From the NCBI GenBank assembly GCA_900317925.1, contig ONIQ01000018.1, forward strand, positions 1-59,813: a stretch of DNA of 59,813 nt, given 5' to 3'. This document shows, piece by piece, positions 38,644 to 46,206 of the stretch. The number at the start of each line of letters is the position of its first letter. Position 1 is the stretch's first letter. The stretch comes from an uncultured Bacteroidales bacterium. Lineage in GTDB: Bacteria > Bacteroidota > Bacteroidia > Bacteroidales > UBA932. Below the pieces are notes generated by a model. It made no database searches. It was not told the origin of the DNA and saw nothing but the letters and a program-made list of their open reading frames with translations. The translations under genes were made by a program, and so were the position numbers.

Positions 38644-39069
38644 CTATCTGCGCCGTTTGCGGAGGCTGGAGAGACTCTCGACCAGGAGCTGGTCGCGGAA
38701 GATGGCACGGGCGGCCCAAACGTCCAACAGGGCCGCGACGAGCGGAAAGACCGCCGTCCAACGGAAGACAACCGACTTGTCCGCCGTAAAGAAATCTACC
38801 GCCAGCCAGCCTTGCAGCGCCACCAGGATCAGGGCGGACAGCACGGCCGTCCGCATCTGGAGCACCCGCACCTTGAAGGTGGTAAGGGCAATCACTTGCA
38901 GAAGAGCCACGACAATCAGCAGGATCAGGTAAGGGGTATAAGCGATGTACCGGAATTCCTGGGCATGGGTGCCGTCAGGACCGAAGACAAAGGCTTTTAT
39001 GCTGAAAAACAAGGCGACTACAAGGGCCGACGCAATCATCAGATATAAGGTTTGTACACGCTGCCACAT
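38644..39069 (-). CDS. DUF4293-type four-helix membrane protein
   Basis: A 141-residue protein that begins MWQRVQTLYLMIASALV, a typical DUF4293 N-terminus, with four predicted membrane helices (about 5-25, 45-65, 75-95, 100-120) and a basic tail (SLRKRRR). I chose the ATG at 39069; a longer open frame runs upstream across the next gene. Members of this family are confined to Bacteroidetes and have no known role. A small inverted repeat (CACATTCA/TGAATGTG, 39072-39093) directly upstream of the start might be an operator. Confidence 0.82.
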   Translation of the reverse strand: MWQRVQTLYLMIASALVVALFFSIKAFVFGPDGTHAQEFRYIAYTPYLILLIVVALLQVIALTTFKVRVLQMRTAVLSALILVALQGWLAVDFFTADKSVVFRWTAVFPLVAALLDVWAARAIFRDQLLVESLSSLRKRRR

Positions 39070-39122
39070 ATCACATTCATTATTTTGAATGTGCAAAAAT
39101 AGGAAATTCCGAAAGAAAAACC

Positions 39123-39130
39123 TATCTTTG
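39123..39130 (+). promoter_or_regulatory. -7 box TATCTTTG for the uridine phosphorylase pseudogene
   Basis: TATCTTTG lies 36 bases before the ATG at 39167. It is intact although the gene downstream is broken, which fits a recent mutation or a sequence error. Confidence 0.5.
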
Positions 39131-39166
39131 AACTTTGGACAACTAATAATTAATGGCAAAATAGAT

Positions 39167-39998
39167 ATGAGAATTCCTGAATCCGAACTGATTATAAACG
39201 ATGATGGGTCCGTGTTCCACATCCACCTCCGTCCCGAAGAAATTGCAGACCGCATTATCATGGTGGGTGATCCCGGCCGCGTGGACATGATCGCCGAGTA
39301 CCTGACCGATATCGAATTCCGCCATGCCTCACGCGAATTCGTCTCCACCACCGGCAAGTTCAACGGACAGCGCATCACGGCCCTGTCGCACGGCATCGGA
39401 CCGGACAATATCGACATCGTGATGACCGAACTGGACGCCCTGGCAAACGTGGATTTCGCCACCCGGGAGGTAAAACCGGAACACCGGACCCTCCAGATCC
39501 TGCGCATCGGCACCTCCGTCGCATATCTCGGTCGGTTTCGACGGCGTGATGAACTGGTACGGCAACCGCGAAAAAGTGACGATGCCGGAAGTGGAAAAGG
39601 CTTTCAAGGAGCATATGGGCTGGTTGCCGGAACTGCCTTCCCCGTATTTCGTCAAGGCCGGACAGGGCATCATCGACCGGTTCAAAGACTGCACCGTGCG
39701 CGGCGTTACCATCTCCGCTCCCGGTTTCTACGGCCCGCAGGGACGCATCGTCCGAATGCCGCTGGCCATGCCGGACATGCTGGAGAAGATTGAATCGTTC
39801 CGGTTCGACGGAGACTGGCGCATTACCAATTTTGAGATGGAGAGTGCTCCGGTGGCCGGTTTCGCCCGTCACCTGGGCCATGACGCCGCCACCGTTTGCT
39901 GCGCCATCGCCAACCGCTATCTCAAGAGCAGCAATCCCGACTACAAGCAGCAGGTTCGCGGCCTTGTTGAACTGGCCCTGGACCGCATGACACGCTAG
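39167..39998 (+). pseudogene. udp: uridine phosphorylase-like nucleoside phosphorylase, disrupted by internal deletion/frameshift
   Basis: The first frame (ATG 39167, MRIPESELIINDDG) gives IIMVGDPGRVDMIAEYL and LQILRIGTS, then turns to nonsense. From about 39528 the next frame resumes the family sequence with SVGFDGVMNWYGNREK and runs to 39998 (NFEMESAPVAGFARHLG, CCAIANRY). Between IGTS and SVGFDG the usual glycine-rich phosphate/nucleoside segment of roughly 13-17 residues is missing, so a deletion that is not a multiple of three has removed part of the active site. The two halves total about 275 codons against the roughly 290 expected. Either a true pseudogene, a programmed or strain-level variant, or an assembly error. 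It converges on tdk with a 4-base overlap. Confidence 0.82.
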
Positions 39999-40576
39999 GC
40001 GTTCTCCGGTCCTTCGGCCATCGCCTTGTTGAAACACTCGCGGCAGAGAGGCTCATAGACATCTTTCTCGCCCAGTACCACGAGTTTTTTGCTACGGGAC
40101 AGACGGTGAGAATGATTGGCCAGGTTGCCGCAGCGCACGCAGATGGCGTGTACCTTTTGGACATCCTCGGCAATTGCCATCAGGCCCGGAATGGGGCCGA
40201 AGGGCTTGCCGAGGTAATCTGTATCCAGCCCCGCCACGATTACACGGATGCCCCGGTTGGCCAGCGTCTGGCACACCTGAATCAGGCTTTCGTCAAAGAA
40301 CTGGGCCTCATCCACGCCCACCACTTCTACGTCCGGTGCCACGTTCAGCATCCGGGCAGGATCCTTGATGGGGGTGCAGGGAATCTTATGCAAGTCGTGG
40401 GAAACCACGTCCAGGTCGGAGTAGCGTTTGTCCACGGTGGGCTTAAAAATCTCTATTTTCTGCTTGGCGAACTGGGCCCTTTTGAGTCGACGGATTAGTT
40501 CTTCGGTCTTTCCGGAGAACATGGAGCCGCAAATCACTTCGATGCAGCCCGATTTTCTTGCATTTTCTGAAAACAT
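39995..40576 (-). CDS. tdk: thymidine kinase
   Basis: Phosphorylates thymidine to dTMP in pyrimidine salvage; 193 residues, type II. It shows the P-loop [16 protein letters not shown], the [11 protein letters not shown] box, the lasso region ([11 protein letters not shown]) and four zinc-ribbon cysteines (CVRCGN and CREC). I place the start at ATG 40576 ([10 protein letters not shown]); the frame extends 8 codons to a TTG that lies in the promoter box. Its neighbour uridine phosphorylase would belong to the same salvage pathway, but is broken here. Confidence 0.95.
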   Translation of the reverse strand: MFSENARKSGCIEVICGSMFSGKTEELIRRLKRAQFAKQKIEIFKPTVDKRYSDLDVVSHDLHKIPCTPIKDPARMLNVAPDVEVVGVDEAQFFDESLIQVCQTLANRGIRVIVAGLDTDYLGKPFGPIPGLMAIAEDVQKVHAICVRCGNLANHSHRLSRSKKLVVLGEKDVYEPLCRECFNKAMAEGPENA

Positions 40577-40589
40577 TTCGTTACCTTTG
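40558..40589 (+). promoter_or_regulatory. promoter of the coiled-coil protein gene
   Basis: TTG (40558-40560), 21 bases, then TACCTTTG (40582-40589), 31 bases before the ATG at 40621. It lies within and beside the tdk start, so the two divergent promoters overlap. Confidence 0.55.
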
Positions 40590-40597
40590 TATAATTG

Positions 40598-40605
40598 CAA
40601 ATATA
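40598..40605 (-). promoter_or_regulatory. -7 box TATATTTG for tdk
   Basis: CAAATATA reads TATATTTG on the minus strand, 21 bases before the tdk ATG. No -33 TTTG is evident. Confidence 0.5.
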
Positions 40606-40620
40606 AGCAATTATCAGATT

Positions 40621-41277
40621 ATGGAGAAGAACATCGAACAGATTTTATCCGAAATCAAGAATAAGTTGGCCGAGCTGGAGGCTGCCCTTGAGGCGGAGTC
40701 GGCTGCTCGTGCGGCTGCGGAAGCGGCTGCCGCCGAAGCCGAAGCGAAAGCCGCGGCTGAAAGAGCTGCCGCCATAGCCGCCGATCCGATTGATATTGAT
40801 ATCGATCTTTCGGCATCAGAGATTCCCGACGTCACTACGCCGGCATCGGAGATTCCGGACGTTAGCACGTCGGTATCGGAGACCGTCGCGCCCTCGTTCA
40901 CAGAAACGAGGGAAAATGCTCTCTCGGGTGCGACGGTCTCCGATGCCCCGCAGGAAGCAAAAAGCATCAATGATGCGACGCAAGCGGTGAAAAGCGTCAA
41001 TGACCGGAGCGCGACGCCGCATGCGTGGCGCACGGGCCTACCGGGCAGTCCGGTCCGCAACATCCTCAGCGCCATCTCGCTGAACGACCGCGTGCTCTTC
41101 ATCAACACCCTCTTCCAGGAGGATCCGGCCCTGTTCCAATCCACCATTGCCCAATTCAACGAGATGCAGACCCTGGATGAGGCCGAGGCTTATATCGAAA
41201 CGCATTTCCCCGGTTGGAACCTGGATTCCGACATCGCCTTCCGCTTTATGATGGCGGTCCGCCGCAAACTGCAATAG
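40621..41277 (+). CDS. coiled-coil protein with low-complexity linker, unknown function
   Basis: A 218-residue cytoplasmic protein, no signal peptide. Residues about 1-58 are an alanine/glutamate heptad region (LAELEAALEAESAARAAAEA), certainly helical and likely coiled coil. Residues about 65-140 are a repetitive acidic linker with SEIPDV twice and two related KS.ND units. Residues about 145-218 are a compact helical domain (LNDRVLFINTLFQEDPALF, FNEMQTLDEAEAYIETHFP, AFRFMMAVRRKLQ) of a kind I have the impression is shared by Bacteroidales proteins, but I cannot name it. The linker DNA holds a nested inverted repeat. rsmI follows 4 bases later, so it is probably co-transcribed with rsmI and the HhH gene. 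Confidence 0.75.
   Translation: MEKNIEQILSEIKNKLAELEAALEAESAARAAAEAAAAEAEAKAAAERAAAIAADPIDIDIDLSASEIPDVTTPASEIPDVSTSVSETVAPSFTETRENALSGATVSDAPQEAKSINDATQAVKSVNDRSATPHAWRTGLPGSPVRNILSAISLNDRVLFINTLFQEDPALFQSTIAQFNEMQTLDEAEAYIETHFPGWNLDSDIAFRFMMAVRRKLQ
40872..40947. repeat. nested inverted repeat inside the coiled-coil gene
   Basis: GGTATCGGAGACCGTCGC (40872-40889) pairs with 40930-40947 at 17 of 18 positions. Inside the loop CCCTCGTT (40891-40898) pairs perfectly with AACGAGGG (40905-40912). Diverged direct repeats (GCATCnGAGATTCC, twice) lie just upstream. A cruciform or strong mRNA hairpin in a coding linker is unusual. Confidence 0.7.
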
Positions 41278-41281
41278 GAAG

Positions 41282-41989
41282 ATGGCGGGCCGGCTGTACA
41301 TCGTCCCGACTCCGGTCGGGAATCTGGAAGACATGACCCACAGGGCCGTGCGTGTCCTGCAGGAAGCGGATTTGATCCTGGCCGAAGATACCCGGACGAG
41401 TTCGGTCCTGCTGCACCATTACGGGATTTCGGGCAAGCTGATGTCGCATCACAAATTCAACGAGCACCAGACAGTAGAACTGATCAAGGAAAAGATTCTC
41501 GCGGGGACAAATGTCGCGCTGATCAGCGATGCCGGAACGCCCGGCATTTCCGATCCGGGCTTCCTGTTGGCGCGCACCTGCGCCCGCGAAGGCATTGAGG
41601 TGCAGACGCTTCCGGGGCCTACGGCCTGCATCCCCGCCATCGTATCGTCCGGACTCCCCTGCGACCGATTCTGCTTTGAGGGTTTCCTGCCCGTGAAAAA
41701 AGGCCGCCAAACCCTGGTGAAAGCCCTTTCGGAAGAAACCCGGACGATGGTTTTCTATGAATCGCCTTACCGGCTGGTGAAGACCCTGGAACAGCTGGCT
41801 GAGGCTTTCGGACCCGACCGCGAATGCAGCGTCGCCCGGGAGATTTCCAAAATCCACGAAGAACACCGGCGCGGCACGCTGGCCGAGGTAGCCGCCTGGT
41901 ACAAAGAACATGAACCCAAAGGAGAGATCGTCCTGGTCGTAGCGGGCGCATCTGTCCGAAAAAAACATCCCGAACCCACAGAAGAATAA
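41282..41989 (+). CDS. rsmI: 16S rRNA (cytidine-1402-2'-O)-methyltransferase
   Basis: SAM-dependent methylation of C1402 in the ribosomal P site; 235 residues. It begins MAGRLYIVPTPVGNLEDMT, typical of RsmI, and has LAEDTRTSSVLLHHY, LISDAGTPGISDPG and PGPTACIPAIVSSGLP, then GFLPVKKGRQ, the ordered motifs of the tetrapyrrole-methylase fold family used by RsmI. The C-terminal extension of some homologues is short. It lies between the coiled-coil gene and the HhH gene, on the same strand with short gaps. Confidence 0.95.
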   Translation: MAGRLYIVPTPVGNLEDMTHRAVRVLQEADLILAEDTRTSSVLLHHYGISGKLMSHHKFNEHQTVELIKEKILAGTNVALISDAGTPGISDPGFLLARTCAREGIEVQTLPGPTACIPAIVSSGLPCDRFCFEGFLPVKKGRQTLVKALSEETRTMVFYESPYRLVKTLEQLAEAFGPDRECSVAREISKIHEEHRRGTLAEVAAWYKEHEPKGEIVLVVAGASVRKKHPEPTEE

Positions 41990-42009
41990 AACAAACAAAC
42001 GACAAGACT

Positions 42010-42912
42010 ATGGAAAACAACGAAAAACGGGGGAAGCTGTCCGCTTCCTTCATCATGGGCGCCGTCGCCCTCGCCTTCTTGGCCATCGGTTACCAGACCG
42101 CCCTCTTCGTCCACCGCGCCACCCAACTGCATATCCTCGCCGCCAAAGAGGCGCCGGATACGGTGTATATCATTGACCGCGTGTTCGATACGCCCGAAGC
42201 CGCATCTTCTGAAAACCGTGCAGCGGACCGCCATGATGGGGCTGTCCGATACATCGAGCGTCGGAACGCCCCGCACAGCCGGCCGGTACAACGGGTCCGC
42301 GAGCAGGCGGAACCACGAAGGTACGAGTCATTCCGGTTCAACCCCAACACCGCTACCATCGAGGACCTCAAACGCCTGGGATTCACGCAGAAACAGGCGG
42401 AAGCCATCGACCATTACCGCCAGAAAGGCGGCCATTTCCGCCGCAAGGAGGATTTTGCCAAATCCTTCGTGGTGGCCGATTCGGTGTTCCGGCGACTGGA
42501 AGCCTTCATCGACATTCCCCAAATCGACCTCAACCGGGCCGATTCGGCCGCCTTCGACACCCTTCCCGGCATCGGCGGATACTTTGCCGCGAAGATGGTA
42601 TCGTACCGGGAGCAGCTGGGCGGCTATTCCTACCCCGAACAACTGATGGATCTCTGGCACTTCGACCAGGAGAAATACGACGGCCTGAAAGACTTGATTA
42701 CCCTGACGCCGCCCGAGCCCTATCCCCTCTGGACGCTGCCGGAGGAGGAACTGAAGAAGCATCCGTACATCCGCGATGCGGCCCACGGGGTTGTCCTGTT
42801 CCGCGAGCATCATCCCCGGGAGCAGTTGACGGTGGAGGGTCTGGAAAAAGCCGGTGTCCTCCCTGCGGAAGACGCCGGCCGTCTGGCCCGCTGCCGTCTG
42901 GTGCAACCATAG
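42010..42912 (+). CDS. membrane-anchored helix-hairpin-helix (ComEA-like) protein
   Basis: A 300-residue protein with an N-terminal membrane helix (about 15-35, ASFIMGAVALAFLAIGYQ) and a basic linker. Several helix-hairpin-helix units follow, including FNPNTATIEDLKRLGFTQKQ and LNRADSAAFDTLPGIGGYFA, then two weaker ones. HhH units bind DNA without sequence preference; in ComEA this serves DNA uptake, but Bacteroidetes members of this type have no proven role. Probably periplasmic side facing. Convergent with the ECF-operon's last gene, 14 bases apart. Confidence 0.83.
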   Translation: MENNEKRGKLSASFIMGAVALAFLAIGYQTALFVHRATQLHILAAKEAPDTVYIIDRVFDTPEAASSENRAADRHDGAVRYIERRNAPHSRPVQRVREQAEPRRYESFRFNPNTATIEDLKRLGFTQKQAEAIDHYRQKGGHFRRKEDFAKSFVVADSVFRRLEAFIDIPQIDLNRADSAAFDTLPGIGGYFAAKMVSYREQLGGYSYPEQLMDLWHFDQEKYDGLKDLITLTPPEPYPLWTLPEEELKKHPYIRDAAHGVVLFREHHPREQLTVEGLEKAGVLPAEDAGRLARCRLVQP

Positions 42913-42926
42913 CCGTTGAATGCCTT

Positions 42927-43898
42927 TTAAATGTCGCCCAGGATAAAACCGAAGGAAATGGTCTGGATATCGGGACTGGCGCCGCCCTTCAGCACCTTGC
43001 AGGGGTTCCATTTGCAATAAATGCCAAAGGTTTTCCAGCGGAGACCGCCTTCCACGTGGAAGGAAAACGGCTCCAGGCGGACATCCGGGGTCCGGTCTTT
43101 CTTGCTGTCCCCGGCCACGTTGTATTTATCGCGGATACGGCCGTTGAAATTGAAATCCAGGGCGGGACCGGCATACAGCCTGCACTCATCCAAGCGGAGA
43201 TTCAGGCGGACCGGCAGGGTGAAGGTGTTGTAGCGGAAGGCCGAACTGGCCGATGACCACTCGACAGGAAACGTCTGGAGCAGGGTGGCATCATTCGTCC
43301 GGACGAAACGGTTGTCCGTGGAACGGAGTGAATAGTAGCTCCAATCCAGAGAAGCGCTCACCGACCAGCCCACGCGTTTCTTCCGGGAATAAGAAGCATA
43401 GCCCCACTGGAAGACATTGATGGTCAGGTCCGAGCAGAAACGGGGAGAGACGCTCATACCCGTCACATCTTTCGCGGTATTGGCCCAACCCAGCATCAGG
43501 TATTTCAAACCGCCATAGAAGAAGCCCTTGCGCGGATTGGGAAGCGGTTTTTTGGTTCTCCTTTCCTCCGGCCTGCGTAAAATGTCCCAGTTAAAGAAAT
43601 CGAAATCGCTTACCCGTTCAGTGGTCAGCGTACCCGAACCCGGATAAATCCCAGTCTCATACGTGTACCTGTAGTCCTGATTGCCTTTCAACCCTTTAAC
43701 CGTTATGGAAACCGAATTTTCTCCTTCCTTCAAGATAACCTCATAGGGTTTGTAGAAGGTAATCCTACGAACGCTGTCTTTCGTGACAATTTCCGGATTC
43801 CCGTGTTCTATTTCACGACCTATTAAACGAGTAGCCGTGTTCTGAGCGGCAGTTGTCATGGCAACCGCCAGCAACGGAATGTAAATCAATCTTTTCAT
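42927..43898 (-). CDS. predicted outer-membrane beta-barrel protein, last gene of the ECF operon
   Basis: About 323 residues with signal peptide MKRLIYIPLLAVAMTTAAQ; an upstream ATG at 43910, with AGGGAG before it, is an alternative start. A short beta-rich N-terminal part (about 30-100, ITFYKPYEVILKEGENSVSI) precedes a pattern of alternating aromatic residues and glycine (SLDWSYYSLRSTDNRF, RYNTFTLPVRLNLRLD) ending FGFILGDI. This is typical of an 8-12-strand outer-membrane barrel. It is 19 bases downstream of the small secreted protein gene. Family not recognised; role presumably tied to the sigma factor's envelope response. Confidence 0.7.
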   Translation of the reverse strand: MKRLIYIPLLAVAMTTAAQNTATRLIGREIEHGNPEIVTKDSVRRITFYKPYEVILKEGENSVSITVKGLKGNQDYRYTYETGIYPGSGTLTTERVSDFDFFNWDILRRPEERRTKKPLPNPRKGFFYGGLKYLMLGWANTAKDVTGMSVSPRFCSDLTINVFQWGYASYSRKKRVGWSVSASLDWSYYSLRSTDNRFVRTNDATLLQTFPVEWSSASSAFRYNTFTLPVRLNLRLDECRLYAGPALDFNFNGRIRDKYNVAGDSKKDRTPDVRLEPFSFHVEGGLRWKTFGIYCKWNPCKVLKGGASPDIQTISFGFILGDI

Positions 43899-43917
43899 AT
43901 CTAATAACATTATCTCC

Positions 43918-44382
43918 CTAATAAACTTTTTCTAATTTCATATATGGACTCATACTGTCCAAAGGAACGTTTCCCTCCATATACAGCAGGACCACGGACA
44001 TCCGTCCCTTTTCTGCCGGGCGACACTGGAAACAGAGCAGCCGGCAACTGTCTTTCGCATCAAAACCCAATATGGCAAAATCCAGCATACCCTCGGTACG
44101 ATGAATGTCCCGGCGATCCGCACCTTGGGCATCCTGCTCGATATCGGCCACCATCGCTTTCAAGGTCTCGACAGGTGCGCTCATTTTCGCACAGCGGTAA
44201 TACGTCAGGTGATAGTCCGCGATAGCCTTGGCAGAAGATACTTCCGACAGAGAATAATTCTGCAGGCCCGCCTCTCCCTTCTTATTAAACCACTGAGAAC
44301 TTTTCAGGGTTTCCAATCCGCTTTGGGCAAATGTCGGAACGATGAACGACACAGCCAATAAAAAAACAAGCAATTTCTTCAT
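43918..44382 (-). CDS. small secreted protein of unknown function in the ECF operon
   Basis: A 154-residue protein with a clear signal peptide (MKKLLVFLLAVSFIVPTFAQ). The mature part is mixed alpha/beta with no membrane helix or known motif that I can name (SSAKAIADYHLTYYRCAK, LLCFQCRPAEKGRMSVVLLY). Its size and place in a sigma/anti-sigma operon recall the small DUF families (DUF4252, DUF6108) found in such operons of Bacteroidetes, but I cannot assign it. It begins 1 base after the anti-sigma gene stop. Confidence 0.72.
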   Translation of the reverse strand: MKKLLVFLLAVSFIVPTFAQSGLETLKSSQWFNKKGEAGLQNYSLSEVSSAKAIADYHLTYYRCAKMSAPVETLKAMVADIEQDAQGADRRDIHRTEGMLDFAILGFDAKDSCRLLCFQCRPAEKGRMSVVLLYMEGNVPLDSMSPYMKLEKVY

Positions 44383-44383
44383 A

Positions 44384-44791
44384 TCATTTAAAAAAGAGGT
44401 TCAATGTTCCATCGATATCCGCCGCCTTTTCATTGTTGAAAAAGTCGTCGAGGGTAGACCGGACATCGGCCAGTATCACATCCCGGTCATAGATGGTCTG
44501 TCCGTCGGCCAGGACCATCCTGCAGGCCTGCCGCTCGGAACGGATCCACGAAAAAGCGCCCACGCCAAAGGCGACGACGGCCACGGAAGCGGCCACGGCC
44601 AGCCATCGGCGCGCGGGACGCGCGGGAGCGGCGCGTCGGGCCGATTCCACCGCGAAATAGCCCATCACCGCTTTCACGCCATCAAAGGCCGGATCGTCGG
44701 TCGTGGCCAGGAAGCGGCGGAATTCCGCTTCTTCCGACGGGCTCAGCGCCGCATCGAAATACCGGTCTATCCATGCTTTATATTTCTCCAT
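44384..44791 (-). CDS. membrane anti-sigma factor-like protein
   Basis: A 135-residue protein with an N-terminal cytoplasmic helical part (MEKYKAWIDRYFDAALSPSE, then EEAEFRRFLA, like a reduced zinc-finger-less anti-sigma domain), one membrane helix (about 63-82, WLAVAASVAVVAFGVGAFSW) and a short periplasmic tail. It overlaps the sigma factor gene by 14 bases, so the two are translated together, as sigma/anti-sigma pairs are. The assignment comes from size, topology and position; the sequence is not strongly diagnostic. No FecR-type periplasmic domain. Confidence 0.75.
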   Translation of the reverse strand: MEKYKAWIDRYFDAALSPSEEAEFRRFLATTDDPAFDGVKAVMGYFAVESARRAAPARPARRWLAVAASVAVVAFGVGAFSWIRSERQACRMVLADGQTIYDRDVILADVRSTLDDFFNNEKAADIDGTLNLFFK

Positions 44792-45278
44792 AACTCTGAT
44801 AGATTTCCAAAATCACTTTTCGCGCACGGCTCAGGTTCATCCGCACGGCGGCGGGCTCCATATCCAGTTCCCGGGCAATCTCTTCCAGCGACACCGATGC
44901 GAATTCCTTTCTCCGAACGATGTAGCGCTGCACCTCGTTCAGCCGATGTTCCACCGCCTCCCGGACCGCCAGCAACATCCTTTCCTTCCCCTCCGGCCCC
45001 GAGGAATCTTCCGCGACCGTTTCCCGGAAGTTCTCCGGAAAGGCTCCCGTTTTCCGTTCGTGCCGCCACTGGCTTACCGCCGCATGGCGGACCGCCGTCT
45101 GCAACAGGGCCTCGGCCTCGGAACTGCTTTTCACGGGATACCGGCGTCGCCACAGGCGGTAGAAGGCTTCCTGCAACGCATCGTCCGCAGCCGACCCGCT
45201 GCCCAGGATGCGGGCGGCGCTGCCACGCAGCCTCTCCCTCAGGTCCAGATAAGTCCGTGTCAACAGATCCTGTTTCAT
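44778..45278 (-). CDS. ECF-type RNA polymerase sigma factor
   Basis: A 166-residue sigma-70 family factor of the extracytoplasmic-function group. Region 2 contains ADDALQEAFYRLWRRRYPV, region 4 contains FASVSLEEIARELDMEPAAV and RMNLSRARKVILEIY, a helix-turn-helix. It heads a four-gene operon (sigma, anti-sigma, small secreted protein, outer-membrane barrel), so the barrel and secreted protein may be the signal sensors or targets. It is not next to a SusCD pair, unlike many Bacteroidetes ECF factors. Confidence 0.92.
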   Translation of the reverse strand: MKQDLLTRTYLDLRERLRGSAARILGSGSAADDALQEAFYRLWRRRYPVKSSSEAEALLQTAVRHAAVSQWRHERKTGAFPENFRETVAEDSSGPEGKERMLLAVREAVEHRLNEVQRYIVRRKEFASVSLEEIARELDMEPAAVRMNLSRARKVILEIYQSYGEI

Positions 45279-45330
45279 ACGCTGCCTATAAAACGCACAA
45301 GAAGCGGAAACGTAACAAAAAAAGGAATAT

Positions 45331-46206
45331 TTAACTGCGCGGATGGTGTTCCAGCACGGAGCGCTGCCAGGTGGAAGAATCGATATGGGTATAGATTTCC
45401 GTGGTCAGGATGGATTCGTGCCCCAGCATTTCCTGCACCACCCGCAGGTCGGCGCCGTTTTCTATCAGGTGCGTCGCGAAAGAATGGCGGAAGGTATGCG
45501 GGGATATTTCCTTGTGGATGCCGGCCGCCATGGCTTGTTTTTTCACCAGGTTGAACACCGAAATACGGCTCAGGGCCCGACCGTCCTTATTTAAAAAGAG
45601 AATGTCTTCAAAGCCCCGGTCCGGTTCCTCCCGGATTTCCAGATAGGCCCGGATCGCCTGGGCGGCCATTTCCCCCAGGGGGACCAACCTTTCCTTGTTG
45701 CCCTTTCCCACCACGCGGACAAAACCTTCCTCCAGATAGACATGCGATACCTGCAGGTCCGTCAGTTCACTCACCCGCAGGCCGCACCCGTACAGGACTT
45801 CGAGGATGGCCCGGTCGCGCCGGCCGAACCGTTTGGACAGGTCCACCGATTCCAGGATGGCTTCCACCTCTTCCACCGACAGGACTTCGGGCAGATAACG
45901 CCCCAGTTTGGGCGTATCAATCCCGTCGCAGGGATTGTCCGGCCGGTCCCCCTCCAGCGTCATCCAGGTAAAGAAGGAGCGCAGGGCACTCAGCAGGCGG
46001 GCCTGGGAGCGCTTGGAAAGCAGGTCGGAGATCTCGGTCAGATAGTCCACGATATCACCGGAAACGACTTCCACCGGTTCTTTCGGCACCAGGGAGAAAA
46101 AGGCGTTCAGGTCCGACAGGTACGACGCCCGCGTGTGGGGCGAAAGATTCCGCTCCAGACTCAGGTAATACGCGTAGTCCTGCAGGGTCTTTTCGGTCAG
46201 GGTCAC
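45331..46206 (-). CDS. xerD: XerD-type tyrosine recombinase
   Basis: Site-specific recombinase, likely the chromosome dimer-resolving XerD at dif; 291 residues. An N-terminal SAM-like domain (LSPHTRASYLSDLNAFFSL) is followed by the catalytic domain with CGLRVSEL (R), GKGNKERLVPL (K), HTFRHSFATHLIENGADLR (HxxR), LGHESILTT (H) and EIYTHID (Y), so the full R-K-H-R-H-Y set is present. The start is GTG at 46206, abutting the TAA of the M49 gene with no spacer, so it is translated by coupling. A phage or integron integrase is less likely, since length and sequence fit Xer. Confidence 0.92.
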   Translation of the reverse strand: MTLTEKTLQDYAYYLSLERNLSPHTRASYLSDLNAFFSLVPKEPVEVVSGDIVDYLTEISDLLSKRSQARLLSALRSFFTWMTLEGDRPDNPCDGIDTPKLGRYLPEVLSVEEVEAILESVDLSKRFGRRDRAILEVLYGCGLRVSELTDLQVSHVYLEEGFVRVVGKGNKERLVPLGEMAAQAIRAYLEIREEPDRGFEDILFLNKDGRALSRISVFNLVKKQAMAAGIHKEISPHTFRHSFATHLIENGADLRVVQEMLGHESILTTEIYTHIDSSTWQRSVLEHHPRS

